From NCBI GenBank assembly GCA_937926975.1, contig CALBCJ010000007.1, positions 1 to 11,596 on the forward strand: DNA of 11,596 nt. Direction: 5' to 3'. Shown here one piece after another: positions 1 to 6,980 of the stretch (position 1 is the stretch's first letter; each line of letters opens with the position of its first letter). The position numbers and the translations under genes were made by a program. A model generated the notes under the pieces. It saw only the letters and a program-made list of their open reading frames with translations. It searched no databases and was not told the origin of the DNA. Origin of the DNA: an uncultured Propionibacteriaceae bacterium. Its GTDB lineage: Bacteria > Actinomycetota > Actinomycetes > Propionibacteriales > Propionibacteriaceae.

Positions 1-135
1 CCGGCGGTAGTGAGGTGGGGCTGGGGCGCAGCTGGGTGGTGTCGCCCGGCGGTAGTGAGGTGGGGCTGGGGCGCAGCTGGGTGGTGTCGCCCGGCGGTAG
101 TGAGGTGGGGCTGGGGCGCAGCTGAGTGGTGTCGC
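1..135. repeat. Tandem array of 45-bp repeats (3 copies visible, open at left edge)
   Basis: Three head-to-tail copies lie at 1-45, 46-90 and 91-135. Copies 1 and 2 are identical. Copy 3 differs by one base, G to A at 125. The unit begins CCGGCGGTAGTGAGG and ends GGTGGTGTCGC. It is strongly strand-skewed: 25 G, 9 C, 8 T and 3 A on the plus strand, with two GGGG runs and one GGG run per unit. The array touches the window edge, so total copy number is unknown. The length is a multiple of three and one plus-strand frame stays open until TAG at 142-144, but it would encode a Trp/Gly-rich repeat with no visible start. I therefore call it a non-coding minisatellite (VNTR-like) downstream of korB. 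The C-terminus of a gene to the left is not excluded. Confidence 0.95.
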
Positions 136-186
136 CCGGGGTAGTGACCAGCGATGACGGGCTGGGCCGCAGCATGGTGGGGTCAG
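136..186. repeat. Degenerate fourth copy of the 45-bp repeat
   Basis: After the third perfect unit the sequence keeps the repeat landmarks in the same order: CCGG, GGTAGTGA, GGGCTGGG, CGCAGC and GGTGG. One base is lost near 139 and about seven are gained between GTAGTGA and GGGCTGGG. This looks like a decayed terminal unit, as is usual at the edge of a tandem array. The exact right end is uncertain. Confidence 0.6.
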
Positions 187-255
187 GGGCTGACTCTGCC
201 GACTGGTGCGGGTCTGCCGAGCCGGGCACGTCCCCTGGGGGCCTCGTGTCGTCGC
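187..255. other. Non-coding stretch between the repeat array and korB
   Basis: No start-plus-RBS, RNA gene or convincing terminator was found here. The only inverted repeat, CCCC/GGGG near 231-240, has too small a loop to be believable. Transcription leaving korB would therefore run into the C-rich strand of the tandem array unless something inside the array stops it. Confidence 0.5.
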
Positions 256-1320
256 TCACTCCTGCCTCTTTCGCTCACCCACCTGCCAGGTCTCACCGCC
301 CCGCAGCAGCCGCTGCAGCGCCTCGTCCAGCGCCGCACCGGTCGCGGCGCCGGACAGCTGCTCGCGGGCCAGGTCGTCGTACGCGGGGCGGGTCACGTCC
401 CGGAAGATCCCAACCGGCGCCTGGCTGAGCCCGGCCGAGTCGGTCAGCCGGGAGAGCTGGTAGGCGAGGCTGGGGTCTGCCCGGTGAGCATCGTGAACCA
501 GCACCTGGTCCAGGCCCACCTCAGCCACCTCAGCCACCCGCAGCTCGTGGCTGCCCTGGTCCCAGACCACGCCCCGGGTGCCGCCGGCGAAGGTGATCGG
601 CTCGCCGTGCTGCAGCCGGATCAGGGACTGGTCGGACTCGCGGCCCTTGAGGGCGTCGAAGGCGCCGTCGTTGAAGATCGGGCAGTTCTGGTAGATCTCG
701 ACCAGCGAGGCCCCCCGGTGCTGAGCCGCCGCCAGCAGCACCTCGGTCAGCCCGGCCCGGTCAGAGTCGACGGCCCGGGCCACAAAGGTGGCCTCTGCGC
801 CCAGCGCCAGGGTGACCGGGTTGAACGGGGCCTCCAGCGACCCGGCCGGGGTCGACTTGGTCACCTTCCCCTGCTCCGAGGTGGGCGAGTACTGCCCCTT
901 GGTGAGGCCGTAGATCCGGTTGTTGAACAGCAGGATGGTGAGGTTGATGTTGCGCCGCAGGGCGTGGATCAGGTGGTTGCCCCCAATCGACAGCGCGTCC
1001 CCGTCACCGGTCACCACCCAGACCGCCAGGTCTGGACGGGTCATCGCCAGCCCGGTCGCGATCGCCGGCGCCCGGCCGTGGATCGAGTGCATCCCGTACG
1101 AGTCGACGTAGTAGGGGAACCGTGACGAGCAGCCGATTCCCGAGACCACCACGGTGTTCTCGCGGGCGATCCCCAGCTGCGGCAGCAGCCCCTGGAACGC
1201 GGCCAGCACCGCGTAGTCGCCGCAGCCCGGGCACCAGCGCACCTCGGCGTCACTGGTGAAGTCCTTGCGGGTCAGCGGCTGCGCCGCCAGCGGGACCCTC
1301 GACAGTCCGGTCACGCTCAT
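256..1320 (-). CDS. korB: 2-oxoacid:ferredoxin oxidoreductase, beta subunit (KorB)
   Basis: This 354-aa protein is the thiamine-diphosphate and iron-sulfur subunit of a 2-oxoacid:ferredoxin oxidoreductase. The complex oxidatively decarboxylates a 2-oxoacid with CoA and passes electrons to ferredoxin. The N-terminus carries the WCPGCGD motif (C30, C33). Further cysteines at C64 (GIGCSS) and C213 (QNCPIF) complete the four [4Fe-4S] ligands expected for this family. The ThDP/Mg motif runs from GDGDALSIGGNH (105-116) to NNRIYGLTKGQ (133-143). The length is close to other actinobacterial KorB proteins. The ATG overlaps the korA stop as ATGA (1317-1320), and GGAGG at 1328-1332, inside the end of korA, is a well-spaced ribosome site, so the two genes are translationally coupled. 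2-Oxoglutarate is the likely substrate by analogy with mycobacterial KorAB. Pyruvate or another 2-oxoacid cannot be excluded from sequence alone. Confidence 0.95.
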   Translation of the reverse strand: MSVTGLSRVPLAAQPLTRKDFTSDAEVRWCPGCGDYAVLAAFQGLLPQLGIARENTVVVSGIGCSSRFPYYVDSYGMHSIHGRAPAIATGLAMTRPDLAVWVVTGDGDALSIGGNHLIHALRRNINLTILLFNNRIYGLTKGQYSPTSEQGKVTKSTPAGSLEAPFNPVTLALGAEATFVARAVDSDRAGLTEVLLAAAQHRGASLVEIYQNCPIFNDGAFDALKGRESDQSLIRLQHGEPITFAGGTRGVVWDQGSHELRVAEVAEVGLDQVLVHDAHRADPSLAYQLSRLTDSAGLSQAPVGIFRDVTRPAYDDLAREQLSGAATGAALDEALQRLLRGGETWQVGERKRQE

Positions 1321-3176
1321 GCCATCTCCTCCAGCATGGTCTGCAGGTCGCCCGCCAGCTCACTGAGCGAGATCGGCAGCCCCCGGACCCGCGAGTAGCT
1401 CTCGACGTCCACCAGGTACTGGGCCCGCAGCAGGGTCGCCAGCTGGCCCAGGTTCATCTCCGGGACCACGACCCGCTGGTAGCGGCGCAGCACCTCGCCG
1501 GTGTTGGCCGGGAACGGGAACAGGTGCCGCAGGTGGGCCCGGGCCACCTGGAAGCCCTGGGCCCGCAGCCGGTTCACTGCGGCCCTGATCGGCCCGTACG
1601 TGGACCCCCAGCCGAGAACCAGCAGCCGGGCCTCGCCGCTGGGGTCGTCGACCACCAGGTCCGCGATCTCGCGGACCACCCCAGCCACCTTGTCGCGGCG
1701 CAGCCGCACCATCCGGTCATGGTTCTCGGGGTCGTACGAGATGTTGCCCGAGTCCGACTTCTCCAGGCCCCCGATCCGGTGCTCCAGCCCGGCCGTGCCC
1801 GGGACCGCCCAGGGCCGGACCAGGGTCTCAGGGTCGCGCCGGTACGGCAAGTAGCGCGCGCTGCCGTCGGCCGCCTGCTGGTTCGGCTCGGTCGCGAGGT
1901 CCGGGTCGATCGGGGCTAGATCACCCAGCTGCGGCACCCGCCACGGCTCGGAGCCGTTGGCCACGTACCCGTCGGACAGCACGATCACCGGGGTCCGGTA
2001 CCGGACCGCGATCCGGCAGGCCTCCACCGCGGTGTCGAAGCAGTCAGCCGGGGACTGCGGGGCCAGCACCACCACCGGCGACTCGCCGTTGCGCCCGTAC
2101 ACGGCCTGCAGCAGGTCGGCCTGCTCGGTCTTGGTCGGCATCCCGGTCGACGGGCCGGCCCGCTGCACGTCCACCACGACCAGCGGCAGCTCGGTCATCA
2201 CCGCCAGCCCGATCGTCTCCATCTTGAGCGCCAGCCCGGGCCCGGAGGTGGTGCTCACCCCCAGGCTGCCGCCGAAGGAGGCCCCGAGCGCGGCCGCCAC
2301 CCCGGCGATCTCGTCCTCGGCCTGGAAGGTCATCACCCCGAGCGGCTTGTGCTTGCTCAGCTCGTGGAGGATGTCCGAGGCCGGGGTGATCGGGTAGCTG
2401 CCGAGGAAGAGCTGCAGCCCGGCCAGCCGGGCACCGGTGATCAGCCCGTACGCCATCGCCGTGTTCCCGTTGACCTGACGGTACTCGCCGGTCGGCATCG
2501 GCGCCGCGGGGACCTCGAACCGGACCGCGAAGCTCTCGGTGGTCTCACCGTACGCGTAGCCAGCCTTGAAGGCCGCCCGGTTCGAGTCCCGGATCTGGGG
2601 CCGGGAGTCGAACCGGCGCTCCAGAAAGGCCTCGGTGGGCTCGACCGGGCGGTCGTACATCCAGGTCAGCAGCCCGAGCGCGAACATGTTCTTGGTCCGG
2701 GCGGCGTCCTTGCGGCCCAGGCCGTACTCCTTCACTGCGGCCACGGCCAGGCCGGTCAGGTCGACCGGGAAGAGCCGGTAGCCGTCGAGGGAGCCGTCGG
2801 TCAGCGGGTTCGACTGGTAGCCGGCCTTGGCCAGGTTGCGCTCGGTGAAGTCAGCGGTGTCGACGATCAGCACCCCGCCGCGGGTCACGTCGGCCAGGTT
2901 GGCCCGCAGCGCGGCCGGGTTCATCGCCACCAGCACCTGGGGCGCGTCACCAGGGGTGGCGATGTCGAAGCTGGCGAAGTGCAGCTGAAAGCTCGACACC
3001 CCCGGCAGGGTCCCCGCTGGGGCCCGGATCTCGGCCGGGAAGTTCGGCAGGGTCGCGATGTCGTTGCCGAAGACGGCGGTGTCGGCGGTGAACCGGTCCC
3101 CGGTCAGCTGCATCCCGTCGCCTGAGTCGCCTGCGAACCGAATCACCACGTGGTCCAGCACCTGAACCGATGCCAT
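1317..3176 (-). CDS. korA: 2-oxoacid:ferredoxin oxidoreductase, fused gamma-alpha subunit (KorA)
   Basis: This 619-aa partner of KorB has two parts. An N-terminal gamma domain (about 1-200) carries GDSGDGMQLTG (16-26). An alpha domain (about 230-619) carries the pyrimidine-binding YPITPASD segment (261-268), the TTSGPG motif (309-314) and QRAGPSTGMPTKTEQ (338-352). This gamma-alpha order is the two-subunit KorAB arrangement known from mycobacteria and other actinobacteria. No ferredoxin-like delta domain is present here or nearby, so a separate ferredoxin must accept the electrons. The enzyme is cytoplasmic and offers a ferredoxin-linked alternative to the 2-oxoglutarate dehydrogenase complex. 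The ATG at 3174-3176 is preceded by GGAAGGA (about 5-nt spacing). A TACCCT -10 candidate lies at 3213-3218. The assignment to 2-oxoglutarate is family-based inference. Confidence 0.95.
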   Translation of the reverse strand: MASVQVLDHVVIRFAGDSGDGMQLTGDRFTADTAVFGNDIATLPNFPAEIRAPAGTLPGVSSFQLHFASFDIATPGDAPQVLVAMNPAALRANLADVTRGGVLIVDTADFTERNLAKAGYQSNPLTDGSLDGYRLFPVDLTGLAVAAVKEYGLGRKDAARTKNMFALGLLTWMYDRPVEPTEAFLERRFDSRPQIRDSNRAAFKAGYAYGETTESFAVRFEVPAAPMPTGEYRQVNGNTAMAYGLITGARLAGLQLFLGSYPITPASDILHELSKHKPLGVMTFQAEDEIAGVAAALGASFGGSLGVSTTSGPGLALKMETIGLAVMTELPLVVVDVQRAGPSTGMPTKTEQADLLQAVYGRNGESPVVVLAPQSPADCFDTAVEACRIAVRYRTPVIVLSDGYVANGSEPWRVPQLGDLAPIDPDLATEPNQQAADGSARYLPYRRDPETLVRPWAVPGTAGLEHRIGGLEKSDSGNISYDPENHDRMVRLRRDKVAGVVREIADLVVDDPSGEARLLVLGWGSTYGPIRAAVNRLRAQGFQVARAHLRHLFPFPANTGEVLRRYQRVVVPEMNLGQLATLLRAQYLVDVESYSRVRGLPISLSELAGDLQTMLEEMA

Positions 3177-3212
3177 GAGGTCCTTCCGCCGACGCCTGTA
3201 CGAGCAGCTCCT

Positions 3213-3218
3213 AGGGTA
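3213..3218 (-). promoter_or_regulatory. Candidate -10 box for korAB
   Basis: The minus strand reads TACCCT, which fits the actinobacterial TANNNT -10 pattern. Transcription would start near 3206, giving a leader of roughly 30 nt before the korA ATG. No TTGACA-like -35 is evident: the region at that distance falls inside the hairpin at 3228-3274. Confidence 0.35.
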
Positions 3219-3227
3219 GTGCTCTGG

Positions 3228-3274
3228 CCCCGGCGACCACCTGCTGCTGTATCGGCTGGTGGTCGTGACCGGGG
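3228..3274 (-). terminator. Long hairpin after the TPR gene (terminator or processing stem)
   Basis: CCCCGG (3228-3233) and CGACCACC (3234-3241) pair with GGTGGTCG (3258-3265) and CCGGGG (3269-3274). This gives 14 bp with a 3-nt bulge (TGA, 3266-3268) and a 16-nt loop. An outer GCTCTG (3221-3226) can also pair with CAGAGC (3282-3287), which overlaps the TPR stop codon. There is no T-tract on the minus-strand exit side. It fits the GC-rich, U-poor terminators common in actinobacteria and would insulate korAB from the TPR gene, but it could instead be an mRNA-stability or attenuation structure. Confidence 0.6.
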
Positions 3275-3280
3275 TACGCC

Positions 3281-4384
3281 TCAGAGCTGGTGCTCCCGGT
3301 ACCAGGCCAGGGCCTGGGGCCCACCCATCGCAGCCATCCGGGTGACCATCGCCGCCATCTCCCCCAGCCGCGGGTACTCCGGGTGCAGCAGCGCGGCGGC
3401 CCGGACCTGGCGGGCGTCATCGGCGGTCGGGTTGGGCCAGTGCTGGTTCAAGAAGTCCTCCCGCTCCCGGAGGGTCTCGGTGCACACCCACTCCTCAAGG
3501 ACTGGCCAGCTGATCCACTCGTCCTGGGCCAGAGTCGCCCACTCCGGCAGACTCGCCCGGTCCAGATGCTCTGCCCAGACCGTCGCGCCGGGGGAGAGCT
3601 CGCGGCGGGCCGCTCCCACCAGCTCCGGGTCGTCGGGCTCCTCGGCCAGCCGGATCCCGGTCAGCAGGTGGCCGATCCCGTCCGGGGCGCCGAGCCAGAT
3701 CGCCCGCTCGGCGTAGAACCGGGCCTTCAGCGCCGGACTGAGGTCGCTGATCGCCTTCTCGAAGTCCGCGTCCGCCTCGGCCCGGTCTCGGCCCTGGATG
3801 TCGACGAGGTTCTGCCAGGCCCGGTACCAGCCGTCGACAAGGCCTACCGGGTTGCTGGGGAACAGCTCCGTGTACACCTGGAGCGACTCGGCGGCGGCGT
3901 CGAGCGCCGCATCTCGGTCGCCGTGCTCGAGATGGGCGGCGGCGAGGTCGTTCAGGACCTCGGCACGCATCCGCTGGCTGTTCGGCCCTTCCGGGTAGCA
4001 GGCGAGGGCGTCCTCAGCGGCGGCGACCGCGCCGTCGAGGTCACCCATCTGGGCCCGGCGGTGGATCAGGGAACGCAGCATCATCGCCGTCTCCCGGCGC
4101 CACTCGGGATTCTCCTCCAGCAGGTCGCAGGAGATGTCGATGGCTCTCTCGCAGAGGGCCAGGGCCTCGTCATGGTCGCCCGTGGCGGCCAGGCAGGCGG
4201 ACAGGTGGTACAGCGTCGCGCTCAGCTGGGGCAGGTAGGCCGGGTCGGCCTCGGCCAGCTCCTGGAACATCTGAGCAGCCTGGAAGGCTGGCTCCACCGC
4301 CTCCTCGGGCAGCCCGCTGCGGATCAGGCGAGCCGCCTCAGCGCCGGCCTGGTTCGCCTGCTGGGCCAGTGCCTCGGTCATCAT
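3281..4384 (-). CDS. Tetratricopeptide-repeat protein of unknown function
   Basis: This 367-aa soluble protein has no signal peptide or membrane segment. Helix-turn-helix TPR-like units can be seen around residues 16-46, 54-87 (LAATGDHDEALALCERAI), 98-131 (AQMGDLDGAVAAAEDAL) and 143-176 (LEHGDRDAALDAAAESL). Each has the G-D-x-x-x-A core, but spaced 41-45 residues apart rather than the canonical 34. The C-terminal part (about 220-367) is not TPR-like and is rich in tryptophan (W230, W270, W282, W290, W293, W299, W316, W361). TPR proteins are scaffolds for protein contacts, and no partner can be named. The start is set by GGAGGA directly before two consecutive ATGs (4382-4384 and 4379-4381). 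The second ATG has the more usual spacing, so the protein may be 366 aa. The reading frame continues upstream but has no better start and would run into mptB. Confidence 0.88.
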   Translation of the reverse strand: MMTEALAQQANQAGAEAARLIRSGLPEEAVEPAFQAAQMFQELAEADPAYLPQLSATLYHLSACLAATGDHDEALALCERAIDISCDLLEENPEWRRETAMMLRSLIHRRAQMGDLDGAVAAAEDALACYPEGPNSQRMRAEVLNDLAAAHLEHGDRDAALDAAAESLQVYTELFPSNPVGLVDGWYRAWQNLVDIQGRDRAEADADFEKAISDLSPALKARFYAERAIWLGAPDGIGHLLTGIRLAEEPDDPELVGAARRELSPGATVWAEHLDRASLPEWATLAQDEWISWPVLEEWVCTETLREREDFLNQHWPNPTADDARQVRAAALLHPEYPRLGEMAAMVTRMAAMGGPQALAWYREHQL

Positions 4385-4410
4385 TCCTCCAGGTAGTGGT
4401 CCTGGTGACG

Positions 4411-4416
4411 AACGTA
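4411..4416 (-). promoter_or_regulatory. Candidate -10 box for the TPR gene
   Basis: The minus strand reads TACGTT (TANNNT type). Initiation would fall near 4404, giving a leader of about 20 nt that contains the GGAGGA ribosome site. No clear -35 is present in the GC-rich sequence upstream. Confidence 0.4.
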
Positions 4417-4512
4417 CCGGGTGCCGGGCGCCAGGCCGCGCCCGGGGCTGCTGGTGGGGCGGGGCAGTGGCCCCTGCGGCCCGAGCCCGTACAGCCGGGC
4501 CTGGGCTCCCGT

Positions 4513-4518
4513 TAGGGT
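4513..4518 (+). promoter_or_regulatory. Candidate -10 box for a leaderless mptB transcript
   Basis: TAGGGT ends 8 nt before the GTG at 4527. This is the distance expected when transcription begins at or next to the start codon. Between them is GATCAGTC, with no good Shine-Dalgarno sequence, so translation from a leaderless mRNA is the simplest reading. No TTGACA-like -35 is visible. Confidence 0.45.
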
Positions 4519-4526
4519 GATCAGTC

Positions 4527-5990
4527 GTGACGAGAAGCCGACGAGGTGCGCAGGTGGCGGCCGGGCTGCGTGACGCCTGGCGGCTGCTGCCGACCCGGCT
4601 CGGACTGCTCGCTACCTCGCTGATCGTGATCGGCTCCCACACCCCCGCGTACCTGCCGCAGAACTCACCCTGGTGGCGCCCGATGCGGGCCCTCCACCTC
4701 GACACCACCTGGGTCAAGCTGCTGGGGACAGGCCTGGTCATCGCCGGAATCGCGCTGCTGGTGGACGCCTGGTTCCGGCTGCGCCCGTCCACCCGCACCA
4801 GGGTGGCGCACTGGGCGGTGCTGACGATCTGGAGCCTGCCGCTGCTGGCCTCCCCGCCGACCTTCAGCCACGACGCCTACTCGTACGCGGCGCAGGGCTG
4901 GATGCTGGTGAACGAGGTCAACCCGTACGAGGTGGGGCCGGGGGTGCTGCCGGGCGCCTTCGCCGACCAGGTGGCCTGGGTGTGGCGGTTCACGCCCGCC
5001 CCGTACGGGCCGCTGTCGCTGGTGATATCGCAGGCGATCGTGGTGGTGTCGGGGCTGCAGCCCTACCTGTCGACGGTGCTGATGCGGGTCCCGGCCCTGG
5101 TCGGGGTGGCGCTGATCGTCACGCTGCTGCCCAGGATCGCCGACCGCTTCGACATCGACCGCGACGACACCGCCTGGTTCGCCAGCCTGAACCCGCTGCT
5201 GGTGATCGACTTCGTCGGCGGCGCCCACAACGACGCGCTGATGATGGGCCTGGTGGTGCTGGCCCTGTGGCTGTCGTTCCAGGGACGCTGGGGCTGGCTG
5301 CTGGGGGCGGCGACGGTGGGCGTGGCGGCGGCGATCAAGCAGCCGGCCTTCCTGGCCGCGTACGCGCTGCCGCTGCTGGCCCACCCGCTGGACGGCTGGG
5401 CCAAGGGCAAGGTCGCCCGGACTGTGGCGCGGATCGCCACCAGCTGCGTGCTCAGCATCGCCGTCTTCGTGCTGGTGTCGCTGGCGACCGGGCTGGGCTT
5501 CGGCTGGCTGAACGCGGTCAACGTGCCCGGGATGGTGGTCACCGTCTCGCCGTTCACGATCGTGGGGCAGGGGATCCAGCTGGTGCTGAACTACTTCCAG
5601 CTCGACCGGACCGAGCACGCCGCGATCCGCTACTCCCGTACGGTCGGGCTGGTGGTCTCGGCCGTCGGGACCCTGGTGATGGCGGTCACGACGGCACGCC
5701 GCCGCCCGATCGCGTTCCTGTCCTGGTCGTACCTGCTGATCGCCTTCGGCGGCCCGGCGCTGCACTCCTGGTACGTGCTGTGGGGCTCGCTGCTGCTGCC
5801 GCTGACCAGCCCGTCGCGGCGGCTGGCCCGGGTGGCGCTGTGGACCACGATCGTGCTGCTGTGCTACTCGGCGGTGAACCTGGCCTGGCGCAACGGGGCG
5901 CTGGCGCTCGGGATCGCCGCTCTGGGAGCCTTCTGGTGGCAGCTGAACCACCACGAGCGAGCCGTCAGCCAGAGCGAGGAGGACCGATGA
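4527..5990 (+). CDS. mptB: MptB-like polyprenyl-phosphomannose-dependent alpha-1,6-mannosyltransferase (GT-C fold)
   Basis: This 487-aa membrane protein has about 12 hydrophobic segments. It carries family hallmarks of the actinobacterial MptA/MptB glycosyltransferases: FSHDAYSYAAQG (113-124, with the acidic D116 in the first large extracytoplasmic loop), APYGPL (158-163), GGAHNDALMMG (231-241), AAIKQPA (268-274) and HSWYVLWG (413-420). In corynebacteria and mycobacteria such enzymes extend the alpha-1,6-mannan core of lipomannan, using polyprenyl-phosphate-mannose on the outer face of the membrane. Outside those groups the exact glycan is uncertain. The start is GTG, MTRSRRG, with a basic N-terminus before the first membrane segment. 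No upstream in-frame start looks better. It is divergent from the TPR gene, and its stop overlaps the next gene's ATG by 4 bp. Confidence 0.88.
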   Translation: MTRSRRGAQVAAGLRDAWRLLPTRLGLLATSLIVIGSHTPAYLPQNSPWWRPMRALHLDTTWVKLLGTGLVIAGIALLVDAWFRLRPSTRTRVAHWAVLTIWSLPLLASPPTFSHDAYSYAAQGWMLVNEVNPYEVGPGVLPGAFADQVAWVWRFTPAPYGPLSLVISQAIVVVSGLQPYLSTVLMRVPALVGVALIVTLLPRIADRFDIDRDDTAWFASLNPLLVIDFVGGAHNDALMMGLVVLALWLSFQGRWGWLLGAATVGVAAAIKQPAFLAAYALPLLAHPLDGWAKGKVARTVARIATSCVLSIAVFVLVSLATGLGFGWLNAVNVPGMVVTVSPFTIVGQGIQLVLNYFQLDRTEHAAIRYSRTVGLVVSAVGTLVMAVTTARRRPIAFLSWSYLLIAFGGPALHSWYVLWGSLLLPLTSPSRRLARVALWTTIVLLCYSAVNLAWRNGALALGIAALGAFWWQLNHHERAVSQSEEDR

Positions 5991-6907
5991 CCAGCGTGCT
6001 GACCGAGATCCGCGACCAGGTCGGGGTGGTGACCTTGAACCGGCCGCGGGCGATCAACGCCCTGACCCGGGAGATGATCGACACCCTGACGGCGACCCTG
6101 CAGGACTGGGCCGACGACGACCGGGTGGCCCAGGTTCGGCTGGTCGGGGCGGGGGAGCGGGGCCTGTGCTCCGGCGCCGATGTGCGGACCCTGCGCGAGC
6201 AGCTGCTGGCCGGCAGTGACGCGCCGACCGCCTTCTTTCACCACGAGTACGAGCTGAACCGGTTGGTCGCGCACTACCCGAAGCCGTACCAGGCGGTGAT
6301 GACCGGGATCACGATGGGCGGCGGGCTGGGCCTGTCGGTCCACGGCTCGCAGCGCCTGGTCGACACCACCTCCCGGCTGGCGATGCCGGAGACGATCATC
6401 GGCTTCTACCCCGACGTGGGTGTGCTGTGGCAGCTGTCCCGGGCGCCGGGCGAGCTGGGGACTTACCTGGCGCTGACCGGGGCCACCGCCGGTGCCGCGC
6501 TGGCCGTACGGGCCGGGCTGGCTGACCCCGGGCTGGGCTACCCGGACGAGCCGGTCGGGGGCTTCGTGGCCGACTGCTTCACCGGCGACGACGCCGGCGC
6601 GATCGCCGCCGCCCTGGCCGCGCACCCCGACCCGGCTGCCCAGGACGCCCTGGCTGCGCTGCGGGCCCGGTCCCCGCTGTCGGTCTGCGTCACCCTGGCC
6701 GCGCTGCGCCGCGCCCAGCAGATGGCCTCGGTGGACGAGGTCCTCAACGCTGACCGCCTGATCGCCCCGGCCATCATCCGGCGTCCCGACTTCGTCGAGG
6801 GCGTACGGGCGCAGCTGGTCGACAAGGACCGCCAGCCCCGCTGGAGCTGTGCCCGGGTCGAGGAGGTCCCAGCCGACGAGGTCGAGGCCGTCCTGGCCGG
6901 CGCCTAG
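5987..6907 (+). CDS. 3-hydroxyisobutyryl-CoA hydrolase-like protein (crotonase superfamily)
   Basis: This 306-aa crotonase-fold protein matches the 3-hydroxyisobutyryl-CoA hydrolase (HIBCH) branch. That enzyme releases free 3-hydroxyisobutyrate from its CoA ester in valine breakdown. Visible signatures are LNRPRAINALTREM (17-30), the oxyanion-hole segments CSGADV (61-66) and MGGGLGLSVHG (110-120), then MPETIIGFYPDVG (133-145) with E135 and D143 at the catalytic Glu/Asp positions, and the C-terminal RRPDFVEGVRAQLVDKD (265-281). It is shorter than the usual roughly 340-360 aa, mostly between about 185 and 265. PDVG is followed by VLW rather than the usual Gly-rich stretch. The ATG at 5987 has AGGAGG at 5977-5982, within mptB, and overlaps the mptB stop as ATGA, which implies coupling. 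A plain enoyl-CoA hydratase or isomerase is the main alternative. Confidence 0.85.
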   Translation: MTSVLTEIRDQVGVVTLNRPRAINALTREMIDTLTATLQDWADDDRVAQVRLVGAGERGLCSGADVRTLREQLLAGSDAPTAFFHHEYELNRLVAHYPKPYQAVMTGITMGGGLGLSVHGSQRLVDTTSRLAMPETIIGFYPDVGVLWQLSRAPGELGTYLALTGATAGAALAVRAGLADPGLGYPDEPVGGFVADCFTGDDAGAIAAALAAHPDPAAQDALAALRARSPLSVCVTLAALRRAQQMASVDEVLNADRLIAPAIIRRPDFVEGVRAQLVDKDRQPRWSCARVEEVPADEVEAVLAGA

Positions 6908-6915
6908 ACCGGTCG

Positions 6916-6932
6916 TGCCGCAGGCGGCGGCA
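6916..6932 (+). terminator. Short GC hairpin after the HIBCH-like gene
   Basis: TGCCGC (6916-6921) pairs with GCGGCA (6927-6932) across a 5-nt loop, 8 nt after the TAG stop. No T-tract follows. It is a plausible weak terminator for the mptB operon in a convergent intergenic region. Confidence 0.4.
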
Positions 6933-6960
6933 AGCAAGCGAGGTCGTGTCCCGGGCAGGG

Positions 6961-6980
6961 CTGGCGGTCGCGACCGTCAG
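6961..6980. terminator. Near-perfect palindrome between convergent genes (bidirectional terminator candidate)
   Basis: CTGGCGGTCG is followed by its near-exact inverse CGACCGTCAG. The central 12 bases are a perfect palindrome, and the only mismatch in the 20 bases is a G-T pair. The stop codon of the metallophosphoesterase gene (6977-6979) lies within the right arm. Being symmetric and placed where two operons meet, it could end transcription from both sides. A protein-binding site is an alternative. Confidence 0.5.

Noticed and set aside
1..144. C-terminal end of a repeat-containing protein entering from the left
   Set aside because: One frame is open to TAG at 142-144, but the translation is an odd Trp/Gly/Arg-rich 15-mer and other frames are also partly open. 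It cannot be supported without the sequence to the left.
1..186. CRISPR array
   Set aside because: The 45-bp units are directly adjacent with no unique spacers, and no cas genes are present.
154..1125. Long plus-strand open frame opposite korB
   Set aside because: It mirrors the codon structure of korB, has low-complexity Gly/Arg/Val-rich translation and no ribosome site. It is a high-GC shadow frame.
2349..3125. 258-codon plus-strand open frame opposite korA
   Set aside because: Antisense to a clear KorA domain, with biased composition and no recognisable motif.
3290..4396. 368-codon plus-strand open frame opposite the TPR gene
   Set aside because: The TPR frame has conserved repeat structure and a strong ribosome site, while this frame has neither.
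4385..4798. N-terminal extension of the TPR frame up to 4798
   Set aside because: It would overlap the start of mptB antisense, lacks a ribosome site and translates to Pro/Arg/Ser-rich sequence. GGAGGA before ATG-ATG at 4379-4384 is a far better start.
4673..5986. Upstream extension of the HIBCH-like frame through mptB
   Set aside because: Gly/Ala/Arg/Asp-rich translation typical of a shifted frame within mptB. The crotonase domain begins right at ATG 5987 with AGGAGG upstream.
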